A stretch of 64,000 nucleotides of DNA from NCBI RefSeq assembly GCF_052119585.1, contig NZ_JBGQOJ010000013.1, positions 36,747 to 100,746 on the forward strand, read 5' to 3'. The notes beneath the pieces are model-generated. The model searched no databases and had not been told where the DNA came from. It worked only from the letters and a program-made list of their open reading frames with translations. This document shows, one piece after another, positions 30,000 through 39,038 of this stretch. The position numbers and the translations under genes were made by a program. How positions within the stretch are numbered: the stretch's first letter is position 1; every line of letters begins with the position of its first letter. The stretch comes from JBGQOJ01 sp052119585. GTDB taxonomy: Bacteria > Pseudomonadota > Alphaproteobacteria > Rhodobacterales > Rhodobacteraceae.

Positions 30000-31330
30000 G
30001 CTCCTGGCTCCAAGACAACCCCGACGTAAGAACCATCCGTGTCGCCGCAGTGGACCTGAACGGTCAGGCCCGCGGAAAACGCATTCCGGCCCGTTTCGCC
30101 AGCAAAATCGAAGAGGACGGCACCCGCTTTCCGCTTTCGGTCATGAATCTGGATATCTGGGGCGAGGACATCGAGGACAGCCCGCTGGTGTTCGACAGCG
30201 GCGACCCCGATGGGGTTCTTCTGCCGACGGACCGCGGTTTTGTGCCAATGCCATGGCTGGACGCGCCGACGGCCTTGCTGCCCTTGTGGATGTATCACGA
30301 AGATGGCCGCCCGTTTGACGGCGACCCGCGCCATGCGTTGGCCCGCGTCGTGGACCGCTACAAGGCGCTTGGCCTGACGCCCGTCGTGGCAACCGAGATG
30401 GAGTTTTACCTGATCGACGACAGCGGCAAGAACCTGCGCGTGCCCCGCTCGCCGAAATCCGGCAAGCGCCGGACGGGGGCCGAGACGCTGGCGCTGCGGG
30501 CGCTTGATGCCTTTGACCAGTTCTTTACCGACCTTTACGACGCCTGCGAAGCCATGGATATTCCGGCAGATACCGCCATTTCCGAGGCGGGGCTGGGCCA
30601 GTTCGAGATCAATCTGGTGCATGTGCCCGATGCCCTGCGCGCCGCCGACGACGCCTATCTGTTCAAGATGCTGGTCAAGGGGCTGGCCCGCAAACACGGC
30701 TTTGCCGCCAGTTTCATGGCCAAACCCTACGAGGAATTCTCGGGCAACGGGATGCACACGCATTTTTCGGTGCTGGACCGCGACGACAACAACATCTTTG
30801 CCGATGGCACGGCGCAGGGCACCCCTGCCCTGCTGCACGCGATTGCCGGATGTATGGCTGCGATGCACGACAGCGCGCTGCTGTTCGCGCCCCACGCCAA
30901 CAGCTACGAGCGGCTTGTTCCGGGCGCCCATGCGCCCACCGGCATCTGCTGGGCCTATGAAAACCGCACCGCCGCGATCCGCGTGCCGGGCGGCAGCCCC
31001 GCCGCGCGTCGCGTGGAGCACCGCGTGGCGGGCGGCGACATCAACCCCTATCTGATGCTGGCCGGTGTGCTTGGGGCTGCCCTGATCGGGATCGAGGACG
31101 GCCTGTTGCCGCCGCCGCCCATCACCGGCAACGCCTATAAGGCGGAACTGCCGCAACTGCCCGGCACATGGGCAGAGGCGATTGATGCCTTTGAGAAAAG
31201 CCCGGTCATCGCGCGGATTTTTCCGCCGATGATGATCGACAATCTGGTGCGGACCAAGCGGCAGGAAATGCACTATATGGCCGATCTCAGCGACGAAGAG
31301 CAGACAGAGCTTTACCTCGACACGGTCTGA
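29996..31330 (+). CDS. glutamine-synthetase-family gamma-glutamyl ligase (PuuA-like), paralogue 1
   Basis: 444 residues of the GS fold. The N-terminal beta-grasp region (VAAVDLNGQARGKRIPA) and the catalytic domain motifs VVATEMEFYL, EAGLGQFEINL, GNGMHTHFSVLD, ENRTAAIRVPGG and the final RVEHRVAGGDINPYL are present. GS-like enzymes with this short N-terminus usually join glutamate to amines such as putrescine, ethanolamine or isopropylamine rather than ammonia. It overlaps permease 2 by four bases, so it is part of the transport operon and probably acts on the imported compound. The second, different GS-like gene lies only 0.8 kb downstream. Confidence 0.9.
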   Translation: MSSWLQDNPDVRTIRVAAVDLNGQARGKRIPARFASKIEEDGTRFPLSVMNLDIWGEDIEDSPLVFDSGDPDGVLLPTDRGFVPMPWLDAPTALLPLWMYHEDGRPFDGDPRHALARVVDRYKALGLTPVVATEMEFYLIDDSGKNLRVPRSPKSGKRRTGAETLALRALDAFDQFFTDLYDACEAMDIPADTAISEAGLGQFEINLVHVPDALRAADDAYLFKMLVKGLARKHGFAASFMAKPYEEFSGNGMHTHFSVLDRDDNNIFADGTAQGTPALLHAIAGCMAAMHDSALLFAPHANSYERLVPGAHAPTGICWAYENRTAAIRVPGGSPAARRVEHRVAGGDINPYLMLAGVLGAALIGIEDGLLPPPPITGNAYKAELPQLPGTWAEAIDAFEKSPVIARIFPPMMIDNLVRTKRQEMHYMADLSDEEQTELYLDTV

Positions 31331-31404
31331 TCCGCAAAATCGACCCCCTTGCCGCGCGCGGCGGCGAGGGGTAGCATTTTGGCGACAACTCCTATTGGTG
31401 ACCT

Positions 31405-32097
31405 ATGAAAATCGGTATTTTACAGACCGGCCATGCTCCGGACGCGCTGCTGGAACCCTTCGGCGATTATGACCTCATGTTCAAAAAGCTTCTTGCCGGA
31501 CAGGGGTTCACATTCGAGAACTACCGCGTTGTGGACATGGAATTCCCCGGCGGCCCCGACGCAGCCGACGGCTGGCTGATCACCGGATCACGCCACGGCG
31601 CCTACGAGGATCTGCCGTTTATCGCCCCGTTGATGGATCTGGTCCGCAACATCTATGCCGCGGCGATCCCCATGGTCGGCGTCTGTTTCGGCCACCAGAT
31701 CATCGCACGGGCCTTGGGCGGCACGGTCGAAAAGTTCAAAGGCGGCTGGGCGGTTGGCCCGCAGACCTATGATATGAACGGCGAAAAGGTAACGCTGAAT
31801 GCCTGGCATCAGGATCAGGTCACCGAACGACCCGCAGACGCGACGGTTGTGGGCCGCAACGATTTTTGCGAAAATGCTGCGCTGGTTTACGGCGACCGGG
31901 CCTTTACGGTGCAGGCCCATCCCGAATATGGCGCGGATTTCATCGAAGGGCTGATCAACACCCGCGGGCGCGGCGTCGTGCCCGACGCTCAGCTTGATCA
32001 GGCTCTTGCCGCACTGACCCCGGACGTGGACCAAGCCCGTCTTGTCCGGCAAATCTCGGACTTTTTCAAACAACCCCGCAAGGTGCCCCATGGCTGA
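31405..32097 (+). CDS. class I glutamine amidotransferase-like hydrolase
   Basis: 230 residues. The nucleophile elbow is GVCFGHQIIARALGG with Cys94, and the His172/Glu174 partners are in VQAHPEYG. It is a free-standing GATase-1 domain similar to those found with GS-like ligases in roseobacters. There it may release gamma-glutamyl groups (as PuuD does, although PuuD belongs to another GATase branch) or supply ammonia. It overlaps the following GS-like gene by eight bases and follows paralogue 1 after a 74-base gap. Confidence 0.9.
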   Translation: MKIGILQTGHAPDALLEPFGDYDLMFKKLLAGQGFTFENYRVVDMEFPGGPDAADGWLITGSRHGAYEDLPFIAPLMDLVRNIYAAAIPMVGVCFGHQIIARALGGTVEKFKGGWAVGPQTYDMNGEKVTLNAWHQDQVTERPADATVVGRNDFCENAALVYGDRAFTVQAHPEYGADFIEGLINTRGRGVVPDAQLDQALAALTPDVDQARLVRQISDFFKQPRKVPHG

Positions 32098-33445
32098 ATG
32101 GACAGACAAGCTTCCGATCCACGCGAAAAAGTTCATCGAAGGGCGGCGGCTGGACGAGGTTGAGTGCATCGTCGCAGACCTTTCGGGCATTGCCCGCGGC
32201 AAGGCGATGCCCGCAAACAAATTCAAGACACAGGCGCAGTTCTATCTTCCGAACTCGATCTTCATGCAGACCATCACCGGCGACTGGGCCGATTCAGCCA
32301 GCGACGGCTTTACCGAGCCGGACATGGTGCTGAAGCCCGATTTCAGCACCGCCAGCGCGGCACCATGGACCGCCGATGTCACGCTGCAAGTGATCCACGA
32401 CGTGTTCGACCAGCAGGGAAAACCCGTGCCCGCCGCCCCGCGCAACGTGCTGAAACATGTGGTCGATCTTTACGCCGAACGCGGCTGGAAACCCATCGTC
32501 GCCCCCGAGATGGAGTTCTTTCTTGTCGCGCGCAACATCGACCCGAACCAGCCGATCGAGCCGCCCATGGGCCGCTCTGGCCGACGCGCCGCCGCACGAC
32601 AGGCCTATTCCATGTCGGCGGTCGATGAATACGGCCCCGTAATCGACGACATCTATGATTTCGCCGAGGCGCAGGGCCTGGAAATCGACGGCATCCTGCA
32701 GGAAGGCGGTGCCGGACAGGTCGAATTGAACCTGCGCCACGGTGATCCGGTCAAGCTTGCCGACGAGATCTTTTTCTTCAAGCGCCTGATCCGCGAGGCC
32801 GCCCTGCGTCAGGACTGTTTCGCAACCTTCATGGCCAAGCCCATTCAGGACGAACCGGGCAGCGCGATGCATATCCATCATTCCGTGGTGGACCTGAAAA
32901 CCGGGCTGAACATCTTCTCGAACGCCGATGGGTCGGAAACCGATGCCTTTATGCATTTCATCGCCGGCATGCAGAACCACATGCCCAGCGTGATCGCGGT
33001 TCTGGCCCCCTATGTGAACAGCTATCGCCGCTATGTCCGCGACTTTGCCGCCCCGATCAACCTTGAATGGGGCCGCGACAACCGCACAACCGGCATCCGC
33101 GTTCCAATTTCCGAACCCGAAGGCCGCCGTGTGGAAAACCGGCTGCCTGGGATGGATGTGAACCCCTATCTGGGCATCGCGGCGTCACTTGCCTGCGGGT
33201 ATCTGGGGCTGATCGAGGGCAAGATGCCCCGCCCACAATTCACCGGCGACGCCTATGCGTCCGGTGCCGACATTCCCGGCACATTGGCCGACGCGCTGGA
33301 CCTGTTCGAAGAGGCGACCGATATGCAGCAGGTTCTGCATCCCGATTTCTGCAGCGCCTATGCCGCCGTGAAACGCCTTGAAAACAACGCCTTCCTGCAA
33401 GTCATCAGCCCGTGGGAACGGGAACATCTGTTGATGAACGTATGA
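32090..33445 (+). CDS. glutamine-synthetase-family gamma-glutamyl ligase (PuuA-like), paralogue 2
   Basis: 451 residues, related to but clearly different from paralogue 1. Motifs are CIVADLSGIARGKAMPA, VAPEMEFFLVARN, EGGAGQVELNLRHG, GSAMHIHHSVVD, GRDNRTTGIRVP and RVENRLPGMDVNPYLG. This is the form most like gamma-glutamylputrescine synthetases of roseobacters, so glutamylation of putrescine or a similar polyamine is the best guess. It is translationally coupled on both sides: eight bases with the amidotransferase and four with the FAD oxidase. Confidence 0.9.
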   Translation: MAEWTDKLPIHAKKFIEGRRLDEVECIVADLSGIARGKAMPANKFKTQAQFYLPNSIFMQTITGDWADSASDGFTEPDMVLKPDFSTASAAPWTADVTLQVIHDVFDQQGKPVPAAPRNVLKHVVDLYAERGWKPIVAPEMEFFLVARNIDPNQPIEPPMGRSGRRAAARQAYSMSAVDEYGPVIDDIYDFAEAQGLEIDGILQEGGAGQVELNLRHGDPVKLADEIFFFKRLIREAALRQDCFATFMAKPIQDEPGSAMHIHHSVVDLKTGLNIFSNADGSETDAFMHFIAGMQNHMPSVIAVLAPYVNSYRRYVRDFAAPINLEWGRDNRTTGIRVPISEPEGRRVENRLPGMDVNPYLGIAASLACGYLGLIEGKMPRPQFTGDAYASGADIPGTLADALDLFEEATDMQQVLHPDFCSAYAAVKRLENNAFLQVISPWEREHLLMNV

Positions 33446-34746
33446 ACCTGCTGCACGCCAACGACCGCCCCGGCGCCTATCCCGCCAGCTGGTACGCGGC
33501 GACGGCCATCGACCATGCGCCCTACCCCGCCCTGAAGGGCGAGGAGACGGCGGATGTCTGCGTGATCGGCGCGGGCTACACTGGGCTTTCGGCCGCGCTT
33601 CATCTGGCGCAGCGCGGCTACCGCGTTATCGTGGTCGAGGCGCAGCGGGTCGGCTTTGGCGCATCGGGGCGCAATGGTGGGCAGGTCGGCAGCGGGCAAC
33701 GTCTGGAACAAGACGCGCTGGAAAAGATGGTAGGCAAGGACGACGCCCGCCGCCTGTGGGGTCTGGCAGAGGACGCCAAGGCGCTGGTTCAATCGCTGAT
33801 CACCGATCACACCATCGACTGCGGCTATAAACCGGGCGTCGCCCATGCCGACTGGACCGCGAAACAGGTGGCGCACAGTCATGCCTATGCCGAGAAATTG
33901 CACCGCGACTATGGCTATGACCTGATCGAGACACTGGACCGCGACGCGATGCAGGCGCTTGTCGGCAGCCGCGCCTATCAGGGCGGGGTGCTTGATAGGG
34001 GCGCGGGGCACCTGCATCCGCTGAACTTTGCCCTTGGGCTGGCCCACGCCGCGACCGGGGCCGGGGCACAGATCTACGAGCGGTCAGAGGTGCACCATAT
34101 CGACGAGGGCGCGACCTTGACCATCCGCACACAGAACGGACAGGTCAAGGCCGCCCATGTCGTGCTGGCCTGCAACGGCTATCTTGGCGGGCTGAACCGC
34201 AAGGTGGCGGCGCGGGTCATGCCGATCAACAACTTCATCATCGCGACAGAGCCGTTGGGCGAGCGTGCGTCAGGCATCATCGCGCGCGATGTGGCGGTGG
34301 CCGACAGCAAATTCGTGGTGAACTACTTTCGGCTGTCCGCCGATAAGCGCCTGCTGTTCGGTGGCGGTGAAACCTATGGATACCGCTTTCCATCCGACAT
34401 CCGCGCCACGGTGCGCAAACCCATGCTAGAGGTCTTTCCGCAGCTGGCCGATGCCCGCATCGACCATGCCTGGGGCGGCACACTTGCGATCACGATCAAC
34501 CGCATGGCCTGTTTCCTGCGGCCCGCGCCCAACATCCTGTCCGCCTCGGGGTATTCGGGGCATGGCGTTGCGCTGGCCACGCTTGCGGGGCAGGTCATCG
34601 CCGAGGCGGTTGCCGGACAATCCGAACGCTTCGACGTTCTGGCCCGCGTGAAAACGCCCGCCTTTCCGGGCGGCACCGCATTGCGCAACCCGCTGCTGGC
34701 GCTGGCAATGACATGGTATAGCCTGCGCGACCGGATCGGCATATAG
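33442..34746 (+). CDS. FAD-dependent amine oxidoreductase (PuuB/DAO-like)
   Basis: 434 residues of the D-amino acid oxidase (DAO) family. The FAD-binding motif is CVIGAGYTGLSAALHLAQRG (residues 40-59), followed by VVEAQRVGFGASGRNGGQV, typical of gamma-glutamylputrescine oxidoreductases. GYSGHGVALATLAG is the C-terminal FAD contact. In the Puu pathway the enzyme oxidises the gamma-glutamylated amine to an aldehyde with release of hydrogen peroxide or electron transfer. The GS-like gene ends inside its start codon (ATGA). No aldehyde dehydrogenase gene (PuuC) follows, so that step must be encoded elsewhere. Confidence 0.92.
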   Translation: MNLLHANDRPGAYPASWYAATAIDHAPYPALKGEETADVCVIGAGYTGLSAALHLAQRGYRVIVVEAQRVGFGASGRNGGQVGSGQRLEQDALEKMVGKDDARRLWGLAEDAKALVQSLITDHTIDCGYKPGVAHADWTAKQVAHSHAYAEKLHRDYGYDLIETLDRDAMQALVGSRAYQGGVLDRGAGHLHPLNFALGLAHAATGAGAQIYERSEVHHIDEGATLTIRTQNGQVKAAHVVLACNGYLGGLNRKVAARVMPINNFIIATEPLGERASGIIARDVAVADSKFVVNYFRLSADKRLLFGGGETYGYRFPSDIRATVRKPMLEVFPQLADARIDHAWGGTLAITINRMACFLRPAPNILSASGYSGHGVALATLAGQVIAEAVAGQSERFDVLARVKTPAFPGGTALRNPLLALAMTWYSLRDRIGI

Positions 34747-34831
34747 CCGCCGTCCCCAAAGGTCCGTATGGAAACTGTTACAATTTTCGTTTACGGTTTT
34801 TCTGAAATCTACTTTCAGGAAAGACGAAAAC

Positions 34832-36022
34832 ATGGCTCTTGCCCCGAACGTCTATGACGCAGAACCAATCCCCGAAGCTGCCCGCGCAGAGATCGACCGT
34901 TTGCTCGCCAGCGGCGATCTGTTCCGCTACACCAGCCCCGAAGCGGCCCCCGTCGCCCTGCTAGAGGCCGAATTCGCCGCGTTCATGGGGGCGAAATACG
35001 CGCTTGCCGTGTCATCGTGCTCTGCCGCGCTGTTCCTGTCGCTCAAGGCGCTTGGCCTGCCGCACGACGCCCGCGTCCTGATCCCCGCGTTCACCTTTGC
35101 CGCTGTGCCCTCTGCGGTGGTCCATGCCGAATGCGTGCCCGTTCTGGTCGAGGTTGCCAGCAACTATCGCATCGACATGGCCGATTTCGAGGCCAAGCTG
35201 GATGACAGCATCAGTGCCGTCCTGATCAGCCACATGCGCGGTCATACATCTGACATGGACAGGGTCATGTCACTGGCCAATGCCCGCGGCATTCCCGTGA
35301 TCGAGGATGCGGCGCATTCGCTGGGAACCCTGTGGAACGGCAGAAAAATCGGCACGATTGGCAAGATCGGCTGTTTCTCGTTCCAGTCCTACAAATTGAT
35401 CAACGCGGGCGAAGGCGGCATTTTGGTGACCGACGACGCCGAACTGGTCGCCAAGGCCGTCATCATGTCCGGCGCATACGAGCATAACTGGCAAAAGCAC
35501 GATGTGCTGGCCGCACCCTTTGCCGAATGGCAGAACCGGTTGCCGCTGTATAACTTGCGGATGCAAAACCTGAGCGCCGCCGTGATCCGCCCGCAAATTC
35601 CAGAGGTCGCGCGCCGGGTGTCGGATGGCCGCGCCAACCACGATTATGTGGCGGACCGGCTGAACACATCGACCTGGATCACCGTTCCGGACGCCCTGCC
35701 GCAAGAACTGCGCGCCCCGGATTCGATCCAGTTCAATCTGGATGGCCTGTCAGAGGCGGACGCCCGCGCCTTTGCCAAAGTGGCCGCCGCAAACGGCGTA
35801 AAGGTGCAGATTTTCGGCCTGAGCGCCGACAACGCGCGCGCCTTCTGGAACTGGCAGTTTCTGGGCGACCTGCCGGAATTGCCCCAAACCCGCGCGATGC
35901 TGATGCGGGCCTGTGACGTTCGCCTGCCCGCACGGTTGCAAAAGGCCGACCTCGACTTTATCGCAAACGCGCTGATTGCGGCGGCGGATCAGGTCATGGG
36001 CGAAACCCGCGCCGTGGCCTGA
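34832..36022 (+). CDS. DegT/DnrJ/EryC1-family PLP-dependent aminotransferase
   Basis: 396 residues of fold-type I. The PLP lysine is K188 in FSFQSYKLINAGEGG, preceded by the cofactor aspartate in IEDAAHSLG. AVSSCSAALFLSLKALG and PAFTFAAVPSAVVHA are further family motifs. Relatives mostly transaminate keto-sugars for surface polysaccharides. In this neighbourhood an amine or amino acid substrate is more plausible, but that is inference from position only. A good AGGAAAG ribosome site precedes the ATG. An AT-rich 85-base gap after the oxidase gene may hold its own promoter. Confidence 0.88.
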   Translation: MALAPNVYDAEPIPEAARAEIDRLLASGDLFRYTSPEAAPVALLEAEFAAFMGAKYALAVSSCSAALFLSLKALGLPHDARVLIPAFTFAAVPSAVVHAECVPVLVEVASNYRIDMADFEAKLDDSISAVLISHMRGHTSDMDRVMSLANARGIPVIEDAAHSLGTLWNGRKIGTIGKIGCFSFQSYKLINAGEGGILVTDDAELVAKAVIMSGAYEHNWQKHDVLAAPFAEWQNRLPLYNLRMQNLSAAVIRPQIPEVARRVSDGRANHDYVADRLNTSTWITVPDALPQELRAPDSIQFNLDGLSEADARAFAKVAAANGVKVQIFGLSADNARAFWNWQFLGDLPELPQTRAMLMRACDVRLPARLQKADLDFIANALIAAADQVMGETRAVA

Positions 36023-36139
36023 CACCGGCCTGCATTCAGGCGCATCCCTGCGCAGAAAGTTGCGATGCCGACGAACACGGTTGTCAAAGCCCGCTAAACA
36101 GGCAAAGTCGCCTAAGAATTGTGATGCGGGGCAAAGACA

Positions 36140-36655
36140 ATGTTCAAACGAACCAACGGCAGAGAGGCCTATCTGGTCATTCTGATTGCCGTTCAGGCCG
36201 CCTGTGCCGCGTTTTTCGTCTATGATGTGATCAAGGACATTCTGGAAGGCCACAGCGCGTCGGTCTTTTACCTGTTCATGGAAACGCTGGCGACACTGTC
36301 CCTGATCTCTGCGGCGGCGCTGGAGGCGCGGATGCTAAGGCGTCTGTTGATCGACAGGTCCGAAACCGCCCGCAGCATGAAAATCGCGCGGGGCGAGATG
36401 CAGAACGTGATCGACAGCTATTTCCGCGACTGGGCATTGACCCCCGCCGAGGCGGATGTGGCCGCCCTGACAATCAAGGGCTGTTCAATCACCGAAATCG
36501 CCGAAATGCGCGGGTCGCGGGACGGAACGGTCAAGACACAGCTGAACGCGATCTATCGCAAGGCGGGTGTCACGGGCCGAACGCAGCTTGCCACCATGCT
36601 GATCGACGATCTGATGGGCACGCCGCTGGTCCCGAATACTGGAAATGAGGCCTGA
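36140..36655 (+). CDS. membrane-anchored LuxR-type helix-turn-helix protein
   Basis: 171 residues. Two transmembrane helices (about residues 11-30, LVILIAVQAACAAFFVYDV, and 43-62) are followed by a short linker. A LuxR/GerE-type DNA-binding domain occupies about residues 98-160: LTPAEADVAALTIKGCSITEIAEMRG, then GTVKTQLNAIYRKAGVTGR. So the DNA-binding part would be held at the inner membrane with no separate sensor domain. The target is unknown. The gene stands alone between the DegT-type gene and the decaying cytochrome pair. Confidence 0.85.
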   Translation: MFKRTNGREAYLVILIAVQAACAAFFVYDVIKDILEGHSASVFYLFMETLATLSLISAAALEARMLRRLLIDRSETARSMKIARGEMQNVIDSYFRDWALTPAEADVAALTIKGCSITEIAEMRGSRDGTVKTQLNAIYRKAGVTGRTQLATMLIDDLMGTPLVPNTGNEA

Positions 36656-37039
36656 CGCGGGCGGCGCCGCTTTCGGGCGATGCCTTGCCAATTGACCGGA
36701 CCGATCCCCGCCAAAGCAGGCAAGCCCCCCTGCCCGCAGCGCGACGCGCCCCGGCACAACGGATATCATCACATACCAAAATATTTAAAGTTTCTAAAAA
36801 TCAATATTTTGCATGGCGTCTCGCGTCAAAAAACGCACTGATCCGTCTGCGTCGTTCCTACGGTGATGCATCGACATAGTCCTGCGTATCACTCGGGTTA
36901 CAGGCCCGTCATCCTTCAGTACAGACATACTGCCCTAAACCTCTGGCCTTTAGCACAGCGTCGAAATCCGCGGCTAGGGATTGGCCGTCGTAGGCGCGGT
37001 GCCGACGGTCACTCCCTCGTTAATCAAAGGACTTGCACC
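36656..37039. other. 384-base non-coding region
   Basis: No credible gene is visible. The first 120 bases are GC-rich. Around 36775-36830 comes a markedly AT-rich stretch (AAAATATTTAAAGTTTCTAA and following). The remainder contains many stops in all frames. It probably holds the promoter of the former PepSY gene; an AAAGGACT ribosome site precedes 37040. No terminator-like hairpin with a T-run was found after the LuxR-type gene. Confidence 0.6.
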
Positions 37040-37294
37040 ATGAAAAAGATCATCCTCTCGGCCCTGTTTGCCGCCCTCGCAGCCCCCGTTTTCGCCGAAC
37101 CCGCCTGCTCTCGCGGCGAGGCGCTGAAACCGATGGGAAGCGGTCAAATCCTTCGAGGATCAGGGCGGAGCGGTCATCGCGGTCATGATCAACTCGGGTG
37201 GATGCTACGAAGTTTACGGCACGCTGAACGACACCAAACTGGAGTGTTCTTTGACCCGAACACCGGTGTTTAGATTGAGCGTATCGAAGCCTAA
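37040..37294 (+). pseudogene. PepSY-domain periplasmic protein, broken by two frameshifts and a stop
   Basis: The start is intact: MKKIILSALFAALAAPVFAEPA is a signal peptide. The reading frame is lost near 37135, after KPM. The conserved PepSY-like text continues in another frame from about 37137 (EAVKSFEDQGGAVIAV, INSGGCYEVYGTLNDTK). It shifts back near 37245 (VFFDPNTGV), then meets a TAG at about 37271 where the family has a coding triplet, with IERIEA and a second stop at 37294. Two small deletions and a point mutation explain this. Intact relatives sit next to cytochrome b561 genes, as here. Confidence 0.85.
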
Positions 37295-37319
37295 GCAACA
37301 TAAAAAAGGGAGGCGCATC

Positions 37320-37853
37320 ATGAAAACAGCTGCACAAATATCCAATACGCCCCACGTATCCGGGTCTGGGACGCAGGGGTACGCCTTTTTCACTGGTCAA
37401 TGGTCGCGCTGTTCGCATCGGCCTATGTCATCGACACCCCGCGCGACCTGCACAGATATCTTGGATATGTGGTGGTCGGGCTGATCGGGGTTTCGGTTGA
37501 TCTGCGGATTCATCCGCAGCAAACACGCCCGTTTCGCCGACTTTGTGTCCGACCCACGCCGCCTGCTGGGCTATCTTCGCGATATGCTGACCGGGCGCGA
37601 GGCGCGCTATCTGGGCCGTAATCCGGCGGGCGGCGCGATGATCATCGCCCTTCTGACAACGCTCGCCTCGATCGGGGCGACCGGATATATGATGGGCATG
37701 GATGCCTATTTCGGCGTCGAATCGGTCGAAAATTCACATAAAACGCTGGTCAACTGTGCGCTGGCGCTGATTACGTTGCATGTTTCGGGCGTCGTCTTTT
37801 CCAGCCTGCGGCACCGCGAAATTCTGGTTGTGTCAATGATAATGAGCGACTGA
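37320..37853 (+). pseudogene. cytochrome b561-family membrane protein, frameshifted
   Basis: The start (MKTAAQISNTP, after an AGGGAGG ribosome site) is followed within 40 bases by a frame change. RIRVWDAGVRLFHWSMVALF and LHRYLGYVVVGLIG then read in a second frame. Near 37480-37490 an extra G shifts again into FIRSKHARFADFVSDPRRLL, GATGYMMGMDAYFG and HKTLVNCALALITLHVSGVV. The haem-ligand histidines of b561 (in LFHWS and LITLHVSG) are still readable. An intact gene would have made a di-haem quinone-linked electron carrier. With the broken PepSY gene upstream, a whole operon is decaying. Confidence 0.85.
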
Positions 37854-37858
37854 AGGCC

Positions 37859-38824
37859 CTACATCAGCTTTAGCGTCTCTCCCAGCCACGGCATACGCGC
37901 CAGGCCGGGGGCGACGATCATTTCCTGCAACAACCCGCGCAACTGAACGGCGGTTCGGGCGGGAATGTCCTTCAGCACCCCGCGCCGCGCGGTCAGGGAA
38001 ATCGTGCGCGACAACGGCGCGAAGGGAAGCGGCAGCACATCGGCCATATCGCGGAACCGTTGCGCCCGCAGAAAGCCAAGCGGAGTAAGGATCGTCCAGC
38101 CCGCACCACTCGCCACCATCGCCATGATCGCGTGATAGCTGTCCAACTCGAACCGGTGTGCAAGCGTCAGGTTTTGCCGCGCCAGATGCGACGCGATCTG
38201 CCGACCCATATGATGGCGCTGGGTATACTGGATCAACGGCAACGCCTGCAATTGCGCCAGAACATCGCCGCCCGCATCCATCATTCCCTTGGGCACCGCC
38301 GCGACATAGGGCTCCGACAACAGCGGATGCACTTCCATCCAATCGGCCTCTGCCCCCATGTCGGCGGCGACGATCACGTCAAGCGCACGGCTGTCCAGAA
38401 GGTCGAACAGGCGGTGACTGGGGCCGGTTTCCAGCAAAAACTGGCATCCCGTCAGCTCGCTGGCCATATCCGACAACAGGCGCGGCGTCACATCGGCGTC
38501 GAAATCCTCGATCATGCCCAGCCTGAACCGCGTTAAACGGGTCAAATCCTGCATCGCCAGTTCGGCCCGCGCCACTGCGGCCTCGTTCAGGATCACATGC
38601 GCCCGGGAACGGAACATCTCGCCCGCGGGGGTCAGGGTCACGGGCCGTTCATTGCGGTGCAAAAGATCAACGCCAAGGGCGGCCTCGAGGTTGGTCAATT
38701 GTTGGCTGACGGCCGAGGGGCTTGCCCCCAGCCTGCGCGCCGCAGCGGAAATCGCGCCCTCTTCGGCGGTGGCCACGAACACCTCCATGCCCCAAAGGGT
38801 AATCCGTCCCGGTGTCTCGACCAT
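37859..38824 (-). CDS. LysR-family transcriptional regulator
   Basis: 321 residues from the ATG at 38824 (MVETPGRITLWGMEVFVATA), which has an AGGG ribosome site. The winged helix-turn-helix is clear: EGAISAAARRLGASPSAVSQQLTNLEAALG. The effector-binding domain follows. It is divergent from a class III aminotransferase gene across 214 bases, the usual arrangement for a LysR regulator of that gene. The effector is unknown, perhaps the amine or its breakdown product. Confidence 0.92.
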   Translation of the reverse strand: MVETPGRITLWGMEVFVATAEEGAISAAARRLGASPSAVSQQLTNLEAALGVDLLHRNERPVTLTPAGEMFRSRAHVILNEAAVARAELAMQDLTRLTRFRLGMIEDFDADVTPRLLSDMASELTGCQFLLETGPSHRLFDLLDSRALDVIVAADMGAEADWMEVHPLLSEPYVAAVPKGMMDAGGDVLAQLQALPLIQYTQRHHMGRQIASHLARQNLTLAHRFELDSYHAIMAMVASGAGWTILTPLGFLRAQRFRDMADVLPLPFAPLSRTISLTARRGVLKDIPARTAVQLRGLLQEMIVAPGLARMPWLGETLKLM

Positions 38825-39038
38825 CTGGTTGCCCTTTTCGGCTTCGGCTTGTCCCACGCTAGGGCCAACGTCCGGCTGGTGCAACGCAGAGACGGCAAAG
38901 TGCCGGATTTTAGCGGCGCTTTCCGGGCAGAATGAGCGAGGCGACGCACATTCTGGCAATCCACCCGACAGCTTGATTGAACCCCGTCGCACGCCGCGAT
39001 ACGCTCGGGCAAATGCTCTTATACAAAGGACGCAGATC

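Noticed and set aside
29996..33445. GmaS/N-methylglutamate pathway for methylamine
   Set aside because: The two ligases and the amidotransferase could suggest it, but the multi-subunit N-methylglutamate synthase and dehydrogenase genes are missing and a PuuB-like oxidase is present instead.
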